NCBI GenBank assembly: GCA_964621165.1
Contig: CAZULC010000022.1
Span: 1-26,171 of the forward strand
Reading direction: 5' to 3'
From: UMGS1696 sp964621165
Lineage (GTDB): Bacteria; Bacillota; Clostridia; Oscillospirales; CAG-272
Length of the DNA: 26,171 nt
Position 1 is the first letter of the stretch. Each line of letters begins with the position of its first letter. The notes under the pieces were generated by a model that had not been told where the DNA came from, ran no database searches, and was given only the letters and a program-made list of their open reading frames with translations. Of the stretch, positions 1 through 6,924 are shown piece after piece. The translations under genes and the position numbers were made by a program.

Positions 1-30
1 ACACCGTCAAGCTGGCATTAGACACGGTGT
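1..30 (-). terminator. possible ssrA terminator, cut by the window edge
   Basis: ACACCGT (1-7) and ACGGTGT (24-30) form a 7-bp inverted repeat with a 16-nt loop, 17 nt beyond the 3' end of ssrA. A T-run, if present, would lie outside the window, so the call rests on the stem and its place only. Confidence 0.35.
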
Positions 31-46
31 TCGTATACCTAACATT

Positions 47-422
47 TGGTGGAGACGAGGGGAATTGAACCCCTGTCCGAAAATCTATTCATGCAACTTT
101 CTTCGGGTGTAGACCGTTTTTTGTATCTCCCGATTCCCACCCCAACGGTCAGGGTTGAGAACCGGCAGCTTTTTAAATAATGACGACTGCAAAAGCTAAA
201 TCATCGTTCACTTTACCGCTGAGGTTATGCCGTAACCAAGTGTGGGCTACTCCCGTTCGGGACATTCCGGAGCCGCGGTTTCTCCGGACGGACAGCCGCA
301 GTTAGGCGGCGATTGCTAATTCGTCGTTAGCGTTTAATTTTAAAATGAGGATTATTTGAGAGATTCCCCATCTCTACCCGCTTATCGCACTGCAAAATCC
401 CCGTCGAAGCCATTGCGTCCCC
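47..422 (-). ncRNA. ssrA: tmRNA (transfer-messenger RNA)
   Basis: This is the trans-translation RNA that rescues stalled ribosomes together with SmpB. Its 5' end reads GGGGACGCAATGGCTTCGAC. The 3' end has the tRNA-like T arm GGTTCAATTCC and an encoded CCA at 49-47. The first seven bases (422-416) pair with CGTCTCC next to the CCA, with one G-U pair, giving the acceptor stem and both ends. The length is 376 nt, normal for a one-piece bacterial tmRNA. The tag reading frame (331-302) starts at GCT and encodes ANDELAIAA before TAA, with a hydrophobic Ala-Ala end of the kind read by ClpXP-type proteases. It lies just downstream of smpB on the same strand and has its own promoter. Confidence 0.97.
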
Positions 423-450
423 GTATGACTGAATTTTTCAGTACCTTTAT

Positions 451-479
451 ATTATACACCTTTTTGCCCGATTATGCAA
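451..479 (-). promoter_or_regulatory. ssrA promoter
   Basis: On the minus strand TTGCAT (479-474) and TATAAT (456-451) are separated by exactly 17 nt. Transcription would start about 20 nt before the mature tmRNA 5' end, leaving a short leader for RNase P to remove. Confidence 0.75.
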
Positions 480-521
480 GAGGTGCGCGCGTTTTTTAAC
501 CATGCGTTCATTTATTTCCGC

Positions 522-1007
522 TCAATCGTCGTATTCCCGCCTCCTGCTCGACTTCGCCGTCTTCTCGATTTCACGCCCTGTCTGAGCTTTCGCGTCGGAT
601 TCACGCTTGTCCCATAGCTTCTTGCCCTTGCACAGCCCTACCTCCATCTTCACGTTGGAGCCGGAGAAGTACAGCGACAGGGGGATTAAAGTGTAGCTGT
701 CACGGGAGACGTACTGGAACAGCTTCAAAATCTCCTTCTTGTGCATCAGCAGCTTTTTTTCACGCAGAGGTTCCCGGTTGAAGATGTTTCCCTTCTCGTA
801 GGGGGAGATGTGTACGCCGATGGCGAATATTTCCCCGTCCTTTATGGTGCAGTAGGAGTCTTTCAGGTTCACCTGACCCGCACGGACGCTCTTCACCTCA
901 GTCCCGTACAGCGCGATTCCCGCCTCGTATGTGTCCTCGACGAAATAATCGTGATGGGCTTTCCGGTTAACTGCGATTATCTTTCTTCCTGTTTTTTCCT
1001 TTGGCAT
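522..1007 (-). CDS. smpB: SsrA-binding protein SmpB
   Basis: SmpB binds the tRNA-like part of tmRNA and brings it to stalled ribosomes. The 161-residue product has the family landmarks: an early NRKAHHDYF segment, the GTEVKS beta-barrel motif, the KKLLMHKKEI segment, and a basic Lys/Arg-rich C-terminal tail that is disordered until it enters the mRNA channel. Length fits the usual 150-160 residues. I chose the ATG at 1007. A GTG nine bases upstream is in frame but lies only 1 nt from the GGAGG (1022-1018), while the ATG has a 10-nt spacing. ssrA follows on the same strand, the common smpB-ssrA order. Confidence 0.96.
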   Translation of the reverse strand: MPKEKTGRKIIAVNRKAHHDYFVEDTYEAGIALYGTEVKSVRAGQVNLKDSYCTIKDGEIFAIGVHISPYEKGNIFNREPLREKKLLMHKKEILKLFQYVSRDSYTLIPLSLYFSGSNVKMEVGLCKGKKLWDKRESDAKAQTGREIEKTAKSSRRREYDD

Positions 1008-1040
1008 AATTCCCACGCCTCCATTGCTTTTTCTGTGTAA

Positions 1041-1069
1041 ATTATATCATTCATATGTGAACATTTCTA
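1041..1069 (-). promoter_or_regulatory. possible smpB promoter
   Basis: A perfect TATAAT (1046-1041, minus strand) lies about 20 nt before the smpB ribosome binding site. A weak -35, TAGAAA, lies 17 nt upstream of it. The -10 is convincing and the -35 is poor. Confidence 0.45.
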
Positions 1070-1121
1070 CATCGGTCTTTGCGCGGGCTAAAATTTCCTG
1101 CACTTTTTTCTTCTTTACCCC

Positions 1122-1169
1122 TTGATATTTATTACGTTTAGTTATGTAAATATTACGCTAACCGTAATA
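1122..1169 (+). promoter_or_regulatory. padR promoter region with operator-like repeats
   Basis: TTGATA (1122-1127) is a plausible -35 element. TATTACG occurs at 1130-1136 and again 21 bp later at 1151-1157, that is, on the same DNA face. The second copy forms a perfect 7-bp inverted repeat with CGTAATA (1163-1169) across a 5-bp spacer, directly before the AGGGAG ribosome binding site. PadR proteins usually repress their own operon, so this is the likely autoregulatory site (inference). Confidence 0.5.
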
Positions 1170-1186
1170 GGGAGAATGTGATTTTC

Positions 1187-1507
1187 ATGCGGGACAGCGT
1201 AAAGGGCGGCGCACTCACGGAAGTTTCGTTTTATATGCTTCTGTCAGTGTACACGCCGAGACATGGGTATGGCATCATACAGTTTGTAGAAGAAAAAACG
1301 TCCGGGAGACTGACACTCGGCGCGGGGACATTGTACGGTGCGATAAACATACTCTGCGAGAAGGGGCTGATTGCTCCGTTTGGGGAGTCCGGCAGGCGGA
1401 AAAAGGAGTACGTCATCACGGACGCGGGAAAAACGGCAGTCGAGAGCGAAATTCTCAGGCTCAAGGAACTGCTGGGCAACGCAGAAGAAATTACAAAAGG
1501 AGAATAG
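1187..1507 (+). CDS. PadR family transcriptional regulator
   Basis: This is a small winged-helix regulator of about 106 residues. The N-terminal part matches the PadR fold, with LTEVSFYMLLSVYTPRHGYG followed by the LGAGTLYGAINIL recognition-helix region and the wing segment GRRKKEYVITDAGK. The C terminus has only the short dimerisation helix, as in the compact PadR-s2 subgroup. I chose the ATG at 1187 because AGGGAG (1169-1174) is 12 nt upstream; an in-frame GTG at 1178 would be only 3 nt away. The DUF2812 gene begins 4 nt after the stop, so the two form an operon. The ligand is unknown. Confidence 0.9.
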   Translation: MRDSVKGGALTEVSFYMLLSVYTPRHGYGIIQFVEEKTSGRLTLGAGTLYGAINILCEKGLIAPFGESGRRKKEYVITDAGKTAVESEILRLKELLGNAEEITKGE

Positions 1508-1511
1508 AACT

Positions 1512-2093
1512 ATGGAAAAGATTTATCACAGGTTTTTCGCGGGGCTTCTTCTCTCGCAGGAGAAATGGCTGAATAAAACCGCACGCGGCGGGTATCGGCT
1601 CAAGTCAACCGACAAGACAACGTGTACATTTGAAGAATCAGCGGACGAGTGGGAGTACCGGGTGGAGTACGTGGATTACATGCCGAAGGGGGAAGCTGAC
1701 GGGTACGTCGGTTTTCTGCGGGAGTTAGGGTACGAGGTTTTCTTCAAGAATATCAACCTGAACTATTCAATGGGTAAGGTCTACTTCAATCCCTTCAACA
1801 AAAAGTGCAACAGGCTTGTGTCGGACGCGACCAATCTGAACCGGGAGATTCTGATCGTGGGCAAAAGAAAAGACAGCAAGCCGTTTCAGCTACGCACGTC
1901 TAATGATGATAAAATCAGGTATTTTCTTGCTCTGTCCTACCCTTGGTTCGGGTTTACGGCAGCCTTCGCCGTTACCGCTGTGATCATGAAGTCAGCTGTC
2001 ATGGCGGCAGTGGCAGGTGTGTTTCTGATTACAACGATCATTATAATAATCAACCTTCTTCGGCTGAAAAAGGAACACCGGCTGCACGAATAA
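1512..2093 (+). CDS. DUF2812 domain membrane protein, PadR partner
   Basis: The product has 193 residues and unknown function. A soluble N-terminal domain (about 1-130) resembles DUF2812, with an early YHRFFAGLLLSQEKWLN segment, paired aromatic motifs such as EWEYRVEYVDYMP, and an FLRELGYEVFF stretch. Two hydrophobic helices follow, around 137-157 and 159-179, and a basic tail. DUF2812 proteins commonly sit next to a small PadR regulator, as here, and are thought to be part of a membrane stress or detoxification response; that role is not established. The ATG at 1512 has AAAGGAG upstream, inside the end of the padR frame, which suggests translational coupling. Confidence 0.8.
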   Translation: MEKIYHRFFAGLLLSQEKWLNKTARGGYRLKSTDKTTCTFEESADEWEYRVEYVDYMPKGEADGYVGFLRELGYEVFFKNINLNYSMGKVYFNPFNKKCNRLVSDATNLNREILIVGKRKDSKPFQLRTSNDDKIRYFLALSYPWFGFTAAFAVTAVIMKSAVMAAVAGVFLITTIIIIINLLRLKKEHRLHE

Positions 2094-2101
2094 TAAAATG
2101 A

Positions 2102-2860
2102 TTACTTTTGCCTGCCCGTGAGTCTATCTTTCCATGTACCGAAGTAGAACACGGGCAGCTTTATCATACGCTTGATTCGCCACGGCTCGCACATGAGTCT
2201 GTAGAACCACTCAAGTCCCAGCTTGATGAAAATCTTGGGCGCACGCTTCACCGTTCCTGAATATCCGTCAAGGGAGCCGCCGAGAGCCAGCATCAGTTTT
2301 ACATTTGTCAGCTTATCCCGATTGGCATAGATCCACTTTTCCTGCGTGGGTGCGCCGAGGCATACGAACAAAACCTCCGCCCCTGATTCGTTGACGGATT
2401 TTATTACGGCGTCGCTCTCTTCCCCTTCTTTTTTGAAGTAGCCGTTGCCGCAGCCGACAAAATTCACGTTGGGGTACTTTTTGAGAAGCTCGTCCCGGGC
2501 TTTTTCGGCGATTCCGGGCTTTCCCCCGAGAAGGTACACGCCGATTGGTTTTTTGTTGTCCGAGAGGTATTTTATGACGCTCTCGCCGACCTCGATTCCG
2601 GGGACGCTTCTGCCCTTGAAGGGGGTTTTCAGCACCTTTCCAGCCATGATAACGCCCACGCCGTCGGGAATCACAACGTCGCCTGAGTTTATGATTTTGT
2701 ATAGGTCGTTGTTTTCGACGCAGGACTGAACTATCTCCGGATTCGGGGTGAAAAGCGCGCACTGCTCCCCTTTTTCCAGCTTTGAGACGAGAAGAGAAAC
2801 AGTTTCGTCCCGGTTCAAATCGTCGAAATAAACGCCGCGAATGTTAATTTTTTTGCTCAT
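2102..2860 (-). CDS. WecG/TagA/CpsF family glycosyltransferase
   Basis: This family transfers N-acetylmannosamine or a related sugar from a UDP donor to undecaprenyl-diphosphate-GlcNAc, an early step in wall teichoic acid or surface polysaccharide synthesis at the inner membrane face. The 252-residue protein shows TPNPE near residue 38, PDGVGV near 65, GAPTQEKW near 168, and a basic C-terminal segment (LEWFYRLMCEPWRIKRM) that anchors TagA-type enzymes to membrane. Length is typical. It starts 93 nt downstream of the acyl carrier protein gene on the same strand and probably shares its transcript. The exact acceptor cannot be told, and no other teichoic acid gene is present. Confidence 0.9.
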   Translation of the reverse strand: MSKKINIRGVYFDDLNRDETVSLLVSKLEKGEQCALFTPNPEIVQSCVENNDLYKIINSGDVVIPDGVGVIMAGKVLKTPFKGRSVPGIEVGESVIKYLSDNKKPIGVYLLGGKPGIAEKARDELLKKYPNVNFVGCGNGYFKKEGEESDAVIKSVNESGAEVLFVCLGAPTQEKWIYANRDKLTNVKLMLALGGSLDGYSGTVKRAPKIFIKLGLEWFYRLMCEPWRIKRMIKLPVFYFGTWKDRLTGRQK

Positions 2861-2953
2861 TATATAAATCCTTGTTATGGCCGCGCCTTAATTTTCCGGT
2901 GGATAAACAATGAGCGGCGAATATAGAACTTCTTCCGTAAACGCCGCCTCGTA

Positions 2954-3184
2954 TTATTTATTTACAACTGACTCGAGATAATCTGAAACGTCGCCGACTG
3001 TAATGAACTTATGTATTACCTCGTCTCCGATTTCAATATCAAATTTTTCCTCGCACAGAAGAACAAGGTCCGCAAGCTCAAGCGAATTGATTCCGAGATC
3101 CTCTACAAGTTCCGCCGCTGGGTTTATATCCGCTTCGTTGATGTTCAGCTCCTCTACAAGAAGAGTCTTAACTTGGTCGAACAT
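2954..3184 (-). CDS. acyl carrier protein
   Basis: A 76-residue acidic four-helix protein that carries acyl groups on a 4'-phosphopantetheine arm. The attachment motif is DLGINSLEL. The modified serine is preceded by Asn rather than the usual Asp of DSL, while the upstream Asp-Leu-Gly and following Leu-Glu are kept. Helix III and IV segments (EEKFDIEI, ITVGDVSDYLE) are typical. I chose the ATG at 3184, which has AGGAG 8 nt upstream; the GTG nine bases earlier overlaps that site. No fatty acid or polyketide genes are near, so it may be a housekeeping ACP or a specialised carrier. Confidence 0.92.
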   Translation of the reverse strand: MFDQVKTLLVEELNINEADINPAAELVEDLGINSLELADLVLLCEEKFDIEIGDEVIHKFITVGDVSDYLESVVNK

Positions 3185-3292
3185 TTCAAACACTCCTTAC
3201 TTTTATTCATTTATGATATTAACTTCTGACCCGAAAGTCATTCGTGGGTCGAATTTTGACAAGTCAATTTTCCGAATAACGCCACACTACAT

Positions 3293-3321
3293 ATTATAAA
3301 TGTTCCGATTTAATATGTCAA
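3293..3321 (-). promoter_or_regulatory. promoter of the ACP / glycosyltransferase genes
   Basis: On the minus strand TTGACA (3321-3316) and TATAAT (3298-3293) lie 17 nt apart, both full consensus. The 5' untranslated region would be about 100 nt and includes a short inverted repeat TTGAC-TT-GTCAA around 3257-3268. It is divergent from the promoter at 3353. Confidence 0.85.
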
Positions 3322-3352
3322 GGTTTTTTTGGCACAAAATTCAAAAATTTAC

Positions 3353-3381
3353 TTGAAAATATTATATTAATATTGTATAAT
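3353..3381 (+). promoter_or_regulatory. promoter of the isomerase / radical SAM operon
   Basis: TTGAAA (3353-3358) and TATAAT (3376-3381) are separated by 17 nt. The predicted leader to the first ATG is about 90 nt. I see no clear riboswitch or terminator in it. Confidence 0.8.
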
Positions 3382-3478
3382 ATAAAGTGACATAGTCCTG
3401 CGGCTTTGAGTACTGGCTGGGGATTATACTGTACGTTGACAAATAGAATTTTATTTTTCTTGGAAGGAGAAAAAAATC

Positions 3479-4327
3479 ATGAAAACATCTGTAACATCCT
3501 ACAGCTTCGGCGGATACTTCAACGAAAACTCCCTCGGATACCTTGGAATCATAAACAAGGCGGCTGAGATGGGCTTTGACGGAATCGAGTTCACCGACGG
3601 CGGCTACATGGAAGAAAATGACGCAGCTCTGAAAATCAAGGAGAGATGTGCAGAGTGCGGCATTGCTCCCGTGGCTCTCGCAGTTGGCGCCAACTTCCTC
3701 ACGAACGATATTGACACGGAAATCAAGCGGGTCTGCGGCATGGTCGACTTTGCGGCTGCAGCGGGATTCCCCCTCATGAGACACGACGTCTGCTACGGTT
3801 ATCCGGCTTCCATGAAGCACTCGCGAGGATACGACAATGCCCTCCCGATTATAGCAAAGGGATGCCGCGAGGTAACAAAATACGCTGAGCAGAAGGGCAT
3901 CAAGACCTGCACCGAAAACCACGGCTACTTCTCACAGGACGCGGCAAGAGTCGAAAAGCTCATCAACACAGTTGCTCACGACAACTTCGGCGCATTGGTG
4001 GACTGTGGCAACTTCATGTGCGCTGACGAAGACCCCACCCTTTCCGTTTCAATCATGGCTCCCTACGCGTTCCACGTTCACGCAAAGGACTTCCACCTCA
4101 AGTCAGGCATGGAAATCAACCCCGGCGAAGGCTGGTTCAGATCCCGAGGCGGCAACTATCTCCGTGGAGCAATCATCGGACACGGCGACGCAAAGGTTGC
4201 ACAGAGTCTGAGAACGCTGAAAGGCGCAGGTTATGACGGATATGTCACCGTAGAATTTGAAGGAATGGAAGACAACCTCCGCGGCATAGCTGTGGGACTT
4301 TCAAACCTGAAGAGATTCATCGGATAA
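3479..4327 (+). CDS. sugar phosphate isomerase/epimerase family TIM barrel
   Basis: The product has 282 residues and belongs to the xylose-isomerase-like / AP endonuclease 2 superfamily, metal-dependent TIM barrels that epimerise or isomerise sugars and inositols. The start (MKTSVTSYSF) and an MGFDGIEFTDG strand are typical. Likely metal ligands are Glu in CTENHG (near 146), Asp in LVDCGN (near 175), His in HVHAKD (near 200) and Glu in VTVEFEG (near 258). GGAAGGAG lies 10 nt before the ATG. It is the first gene after a strong promoter and is followed by an anchored protein and a radical SAM enzyme. The substrate cannot be read from sequence. Confidence 0.82.
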   Translation: MKTSVTSYSFGGYFNENSLGYLGIINKAAEMGFDGIEFTDGGYMEENDAALKIKERCAECGIAPVALAVGANFLTNDIDTEIKRVCGMVDFAAAAGFPLMRHDVCYGYPASMKHSRGYDNALPIIAKGCREVTKYAEQKGIKTCTENHGYFSQDAARVEKLINTVAHDNFGALVDCGNFMCADEDPTLSVSIMAPYAFHVHAKDFHLKSGMEINPGEGWFRSRGGNYLRGAIIGHGDAKVAQSLRTLKGAGYDGYVTVEFEGMEDNLRGIAVGLSNLKRFIG

Positions 4328-4366
4328 ATAAATCTTAGCAAAGGTCGGAGTACGAAAGGCAGGATT

Positions 4367-5041
4367 ATGGAAAGTAAACGAGAAAATAAACCGGTCAAAA
4401 AACAGTCAAAAACAAGGCGGAACCTGATTATCGTAATCATAACAGTGACAGTTCTCGCCGGAATATCGTGGATTATTTCCGCTCATCCTGAAATTTTTGA
4501 CGTTTTCAGCAAAACCAAAAAGCAGGCTGTCACCTCGATGTATTCAGACAAGCTCTACAGTTATAATTTCTACGATTCGGACTACGACCTCGACGTCACC
4601 ACCGTTCCCGAGTACATGGAGCTTGACCGTGATGTGCATTACAAAAATGGAAGCGTCACAATTCTTGTACCCGAAGATAAAATGGACAACTACAACGCGG
4701 CTGTGCGTTTTTTCGGCGAGTATTTCAAGACCATTGAAGCCGGAGATGTGGAGACGTACAACTCATACTTCACCGACGCGTACTATGAGGAATACGAGCC
4801 GTATGTGCTGTTTGCTCCCCAGATGATTTACAACATTGAAGTCGAGCAGCTGACGGAAACACCCAACGACGACCTCTCCACCACCTACACCTTCAACGTG
4901 AGTTATATGATCTTCCGCAACGACGGAACTTTCCGCAACGACATGGGAAGCGACGCCTCGAAAAAGCTGTACTACGAGCTGATAGAGGACAAGAACGGTC
5001 AGGTCAAAATCAACTACATCACATACTACAAAAGGTCTTAA
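4367..5041 (+). CDS. membrane-anchored extracellular protein, unknown function
   Basis: I do not recognise this 224-residue protein. A Lys/Arg-rich N terminus (1-18) is followed by one hydrophobic helix (about 19-39), so it is probably a type II protein with the rest outside. The outer part is rich in Tyr and Asp. It contains a stretch from YNAAVRFFGEYFKTIEAGD that resembles the opening helix of NTF2-like (SnoaL/DUF4878-like) cone folds, followed by beta-rich sequence. That similarity is only suggestive. It begins 39 nt after the isomerase with AAAGGCAGG upstream, and its stop lies 3 nt before the radical SAM start, so it is very likely cotranscribed with both. Confidence 0.7.
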   Translation: MESKRENKPVKKQSKTRRNLIIVIITVTVLAGISWIISAHPEIFDVFSKTKKQAVTSMYSDKLYSYNFYDSDYDLDVTTVPEYMELDRDVHYKNGSVTILVPEDKMDNYNAAVRFFGEYFKTIEAGDVETYNSYFTDAYYEEYEPYVLFAPQMIYNIEVEQLTETPNDDLSTTYTFNVSYMIFRNDGTFRNDMGSDASKKLYYELIEDKNGQVKINYITYYKRS

Positions 5042-5044
5042 GTT

Positions 5045-6169
5045 ATGCCCTCACTGACAATTTTAATCAAGCCTGCCTCCGGTCTGTGCAACATGCGGTG
5101 CAAATACTGCTTCTACGCCGACGTAAGCGAGCATCGGGAAATAGAATCCTACGGAATAATGACGCAGGACGTGGCCGACTCTCTTGTCCGCCGTGCCTTT
5201 GAGTTTTCCGACCGGGACGTCACCTTTGCTTTTCAGGGCGGTGAGCCGACTCTTGCCGGAGTGGAGTACTACAAAAACTTTGTCTCCCTCGTGAAAAAGT
5301 ACAATGTCAAAAAGATTCCGGTGAGCTATGCCATGCAGACAAACGGATACAGTCTCAGCGACGGGCTATGCGAAATTCTGCGGGACAACCGGTTTCTTCT
5401 TGGGGTTTCCCTCGACGGAACAGGTGCGATTCATGACAGCGCACGGGTTGACGTAAATGGAGACGGCACGTTCAGGCGTGTCAGCCAAAGCATTGCCAAG
5501 CTGGAAGAATACGGGATCGAATACAACATTCTCTCAGTCGTCACCGACAGCAACGCCAAAAACATCGGCAAAATCTACAACTACTTCCGTTCAAAAAGGT
5601 ACAGATATGTGCAGTTTATATGTCATGTTGACGGATTCGGGGACGAGGACGGGGAAAGCGTCTATTCCCTGTCACCAAAGAGGTACGCTTCATTTCTGAA
5701 AACCGCATTCGGGTACTACTACGACGACTTCAAGTCGGGGAAATACATGAGCGTTCGGGAGTTTGACAATTTTGTCATGCTTGCTCAGGGACGTCCTGCC
5801 GAGTGCTGCGGAATGAATGGCTCCTGTCCCGCGAATCTCGTCATTGAAGCCGACGGCGGAGCTTATCCCTGCGACTTCTACGTACTCGACGAGTGGAAAT
5901 GCGGGAACATTGTGGACAATTCCGTTGAGGAAATCTTTAAGTCGGACAACGCACGCCGGTTCAGAGCACGGTCGTACAGAATCAGCGGCAAGTGTAAAGC
6001 TTGCAGATACTTTGCCCTATGCCGTGGAGGATGTGGACGTTACCGCAGGTTTGACGAAAACGGGGACTTGGGCGAGCTGAAATACTGCGAGAGTTACCTC
6101 GACTTCTTCTCGTCCTGCGCCGGAAAAATAGCCGAACTAGCCAGACTTTCATCAGTAGTTTACCGTTAA
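5045..6169 (+). CDS. radical SAM/SPASM enzyme, anaerobic sulfatase-maturase (anSME) type
   Basis: Enzymes of this family use S-adenosylmethionine radicals; anSMEs convert a Cys or Ser of a target sulfatase to formylglycine. The 374-residue protein has the radical SAM cluster C15-x3-C19-x2-C22 (CNMRCKYC), then FQGGEPT (SAM-binding GGE), MQTNG and VSLDGT strands. A C-terminal SPASM region has the ordered cysteines ECCGMNGSC, YPCDFY, CKACRYFALCRGGC and YCESY, enough for two auxiliary 4Fe-4S clusters. Length matches anSME. No sulfatase is in the window, so the target is encoded elsewhere or is not a sulfatase. A peptide-modifying SPASM enzyme is the alternative. Confidence 0.88.
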   Translation: MPSLTILIKPASGLCNMRCKYCFYADVSEHREIESYGIMTQDVADSLVRRAFEFSDRDVTFAFQGGEPTLAGVEYYKNFVSLVKKYNVKKIPVSYAMQTNGYSLSDGLCEILRDNRFLLGVSLDGTGAIHDSARVDVNGDGTFRRVSQSIAKLEEYGIEYNILSVVTDSNAKNIGKIYNYFRSKRYRYVQFICHVDGFGDEDGESVYSLSPKRYASFLKTAFGYYYDDFKSGKYMSVREFDNFVMLAQGRPAECCGMNGSCPANLVIEADGGAYPCDFYVLDEWKCGNIVDNSVEEIFKSDNARRFRARSYRISGKCKACRYFALCRGGCGRYRRFDENGDLGELKYCESYLDFFSSCAGKIAELARLSSVVYR

Positions 6170-6255
6170 TTCGGTGTGACTTTTGACATTCCTGTACCAA
6201 CCTTCCGCCTGCGAAGGTGACTAGCCAATAAAAATTAAAACCAAACAACAATTTC

Positions 6256-6292
6256 AGCCGGACTTTTCCTTTTATCGGATCAGGTCGGCTGA
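6256..6292 (-). terminator. possible ybaK terminator
   Basis: CAGCCG and CGGCTG flank the ybaK stop and can pair on the minus-strand transcript. The following sequence is T-rich but interrupted, so this is a weak terminator candidate. Confidence 0.3.
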
Positions 6293-6742
6293 TTTTGCGT
6301 TTACAAATTCCACAAGGTCGGCTGGGCTGATGATAATCTGCACACCACGGCAACCGGCGCTGACGTAAATTTTATCATATAAAGCCGCGGTCTCGTCGAT
6401 GAAGGTGGGAAACGGCTTCTTCATTCCGATTGGCGAGCAGCCTCCGCGGATGTAGCCGGTCAATGGCAAAAGTTCCTTCACGTGAATCATCTCCACCCTC
6501 TTCACCTCAGCGGCGGACGCACATTTTTTCAGGTCCAGCTCGTACGCAACAGGAATGCAGAACACCTCGTGACCTCCTTTTTCGTCCTCGCAGACCAAAG
6601 TCTTGAACATGCAGTCCGGGTCGATTTTCAGCATTTCAGCCGCGTGGACTCCGGTCAGGTCGCTCTCGCCCACCTCATATGAGCTTGTTCCGAACTCGAT
6701 TCCCGCGCTCTCAAGAAGCCGCATTACGTTTGTCTTTTGCAT
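6272..6742 (-). CDS. ybaK: Cys-tRNA(Pro)/Cys-tRNA(Cys) deacylase YbaK family
   Basis: YbaK hydrolyses Cys mis-attached to tRNA-Pro, a trans-editing role in the cytosol. The 156-residue protein has the family pattern: QKTNVMRLLESAGI at the start, a FKTLVCE strand with the catalytic-region Lys, and the IRGGCSPIGMKKPFPTFID segment that forms the active-site loop. It ends with an SAGCRGVQIIISPADL strand. Length is typical. It is transcribed against its neighbours from its own promoter, with AGAAGG about 8 nt before the ATG. Confidence 0.93.
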   Translation of the reverse strand: MQKTNVMRLLESAGIEFGTSSYEVGESDLTGVHAAEMLKIDPDCMFKTLVCEDEKGGHEVFCIPVAYELDLKKCASAAEVKRVEMIHVKELLPLTGYIRGGCSPIGMKKPFPTFIDETAALYDKIYVSAGCRGVQIIISPADLVEFVNAKSADLIR

Positions 6743-6769
6743 AATAAACCTTCTTCTTTATTTTTTCTT

Positions 6770-6798
6770 ATTATAACTCAAAACACGCAGAAAATCAA
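6770..6798 (-). promoter_or_regulatory. ybaK promoter
   Basis: On the minus strand TTGATT (6798-6793) and TATAAT (6775-6770) are separated by 17 nt. The leader would be short, about 20 nt. Confidence 0.7.
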
Positions 6799-6860
6799 TC
6801 ACTTATCAAAGATGATGTAAATTTCGTCGGGAAAAGGCAAAAATATAACCAATCTGTCAA

Positions 6861-6889
6861 TTGATAAATAAAGTTAATGGTGGTAAAAT
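6861..6889 (+). promoter_or_regulatory. promoter of the PTS_EIIC_2-like gene
   Basis: TTGATA (6861-6866) and TAAAAT (6884-6889) are separated by 17 nt, about 35 nt before the chosen ATG. Confidence 0.65.
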
Positions 6890-6924
6890 ATACGTAATCA
6901 AATATTTTTATGCGAGGCCTTGGT

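Noticed and set aside
57..110. tRNA-like sequence with GGTTCAATTCC and CCA
   Set aside because: It is the tRNA-like 3' domain of tmRNA, not an independent tRNA gene.
3362..3922. 186-codon minus-strand ORF
   Set aside because: It lies antisense to the isomerase-like gene and its promoter, has no ribosome site or recognisable domain, and is a frame shadow.
6200..6218. Hairpin ACCTTC-loop-GAAGGT after the radical SAM gene
   Set aside because: The stem is only 6 bp and no T-run follows on the plus strand, so it is not a supportable terminator.
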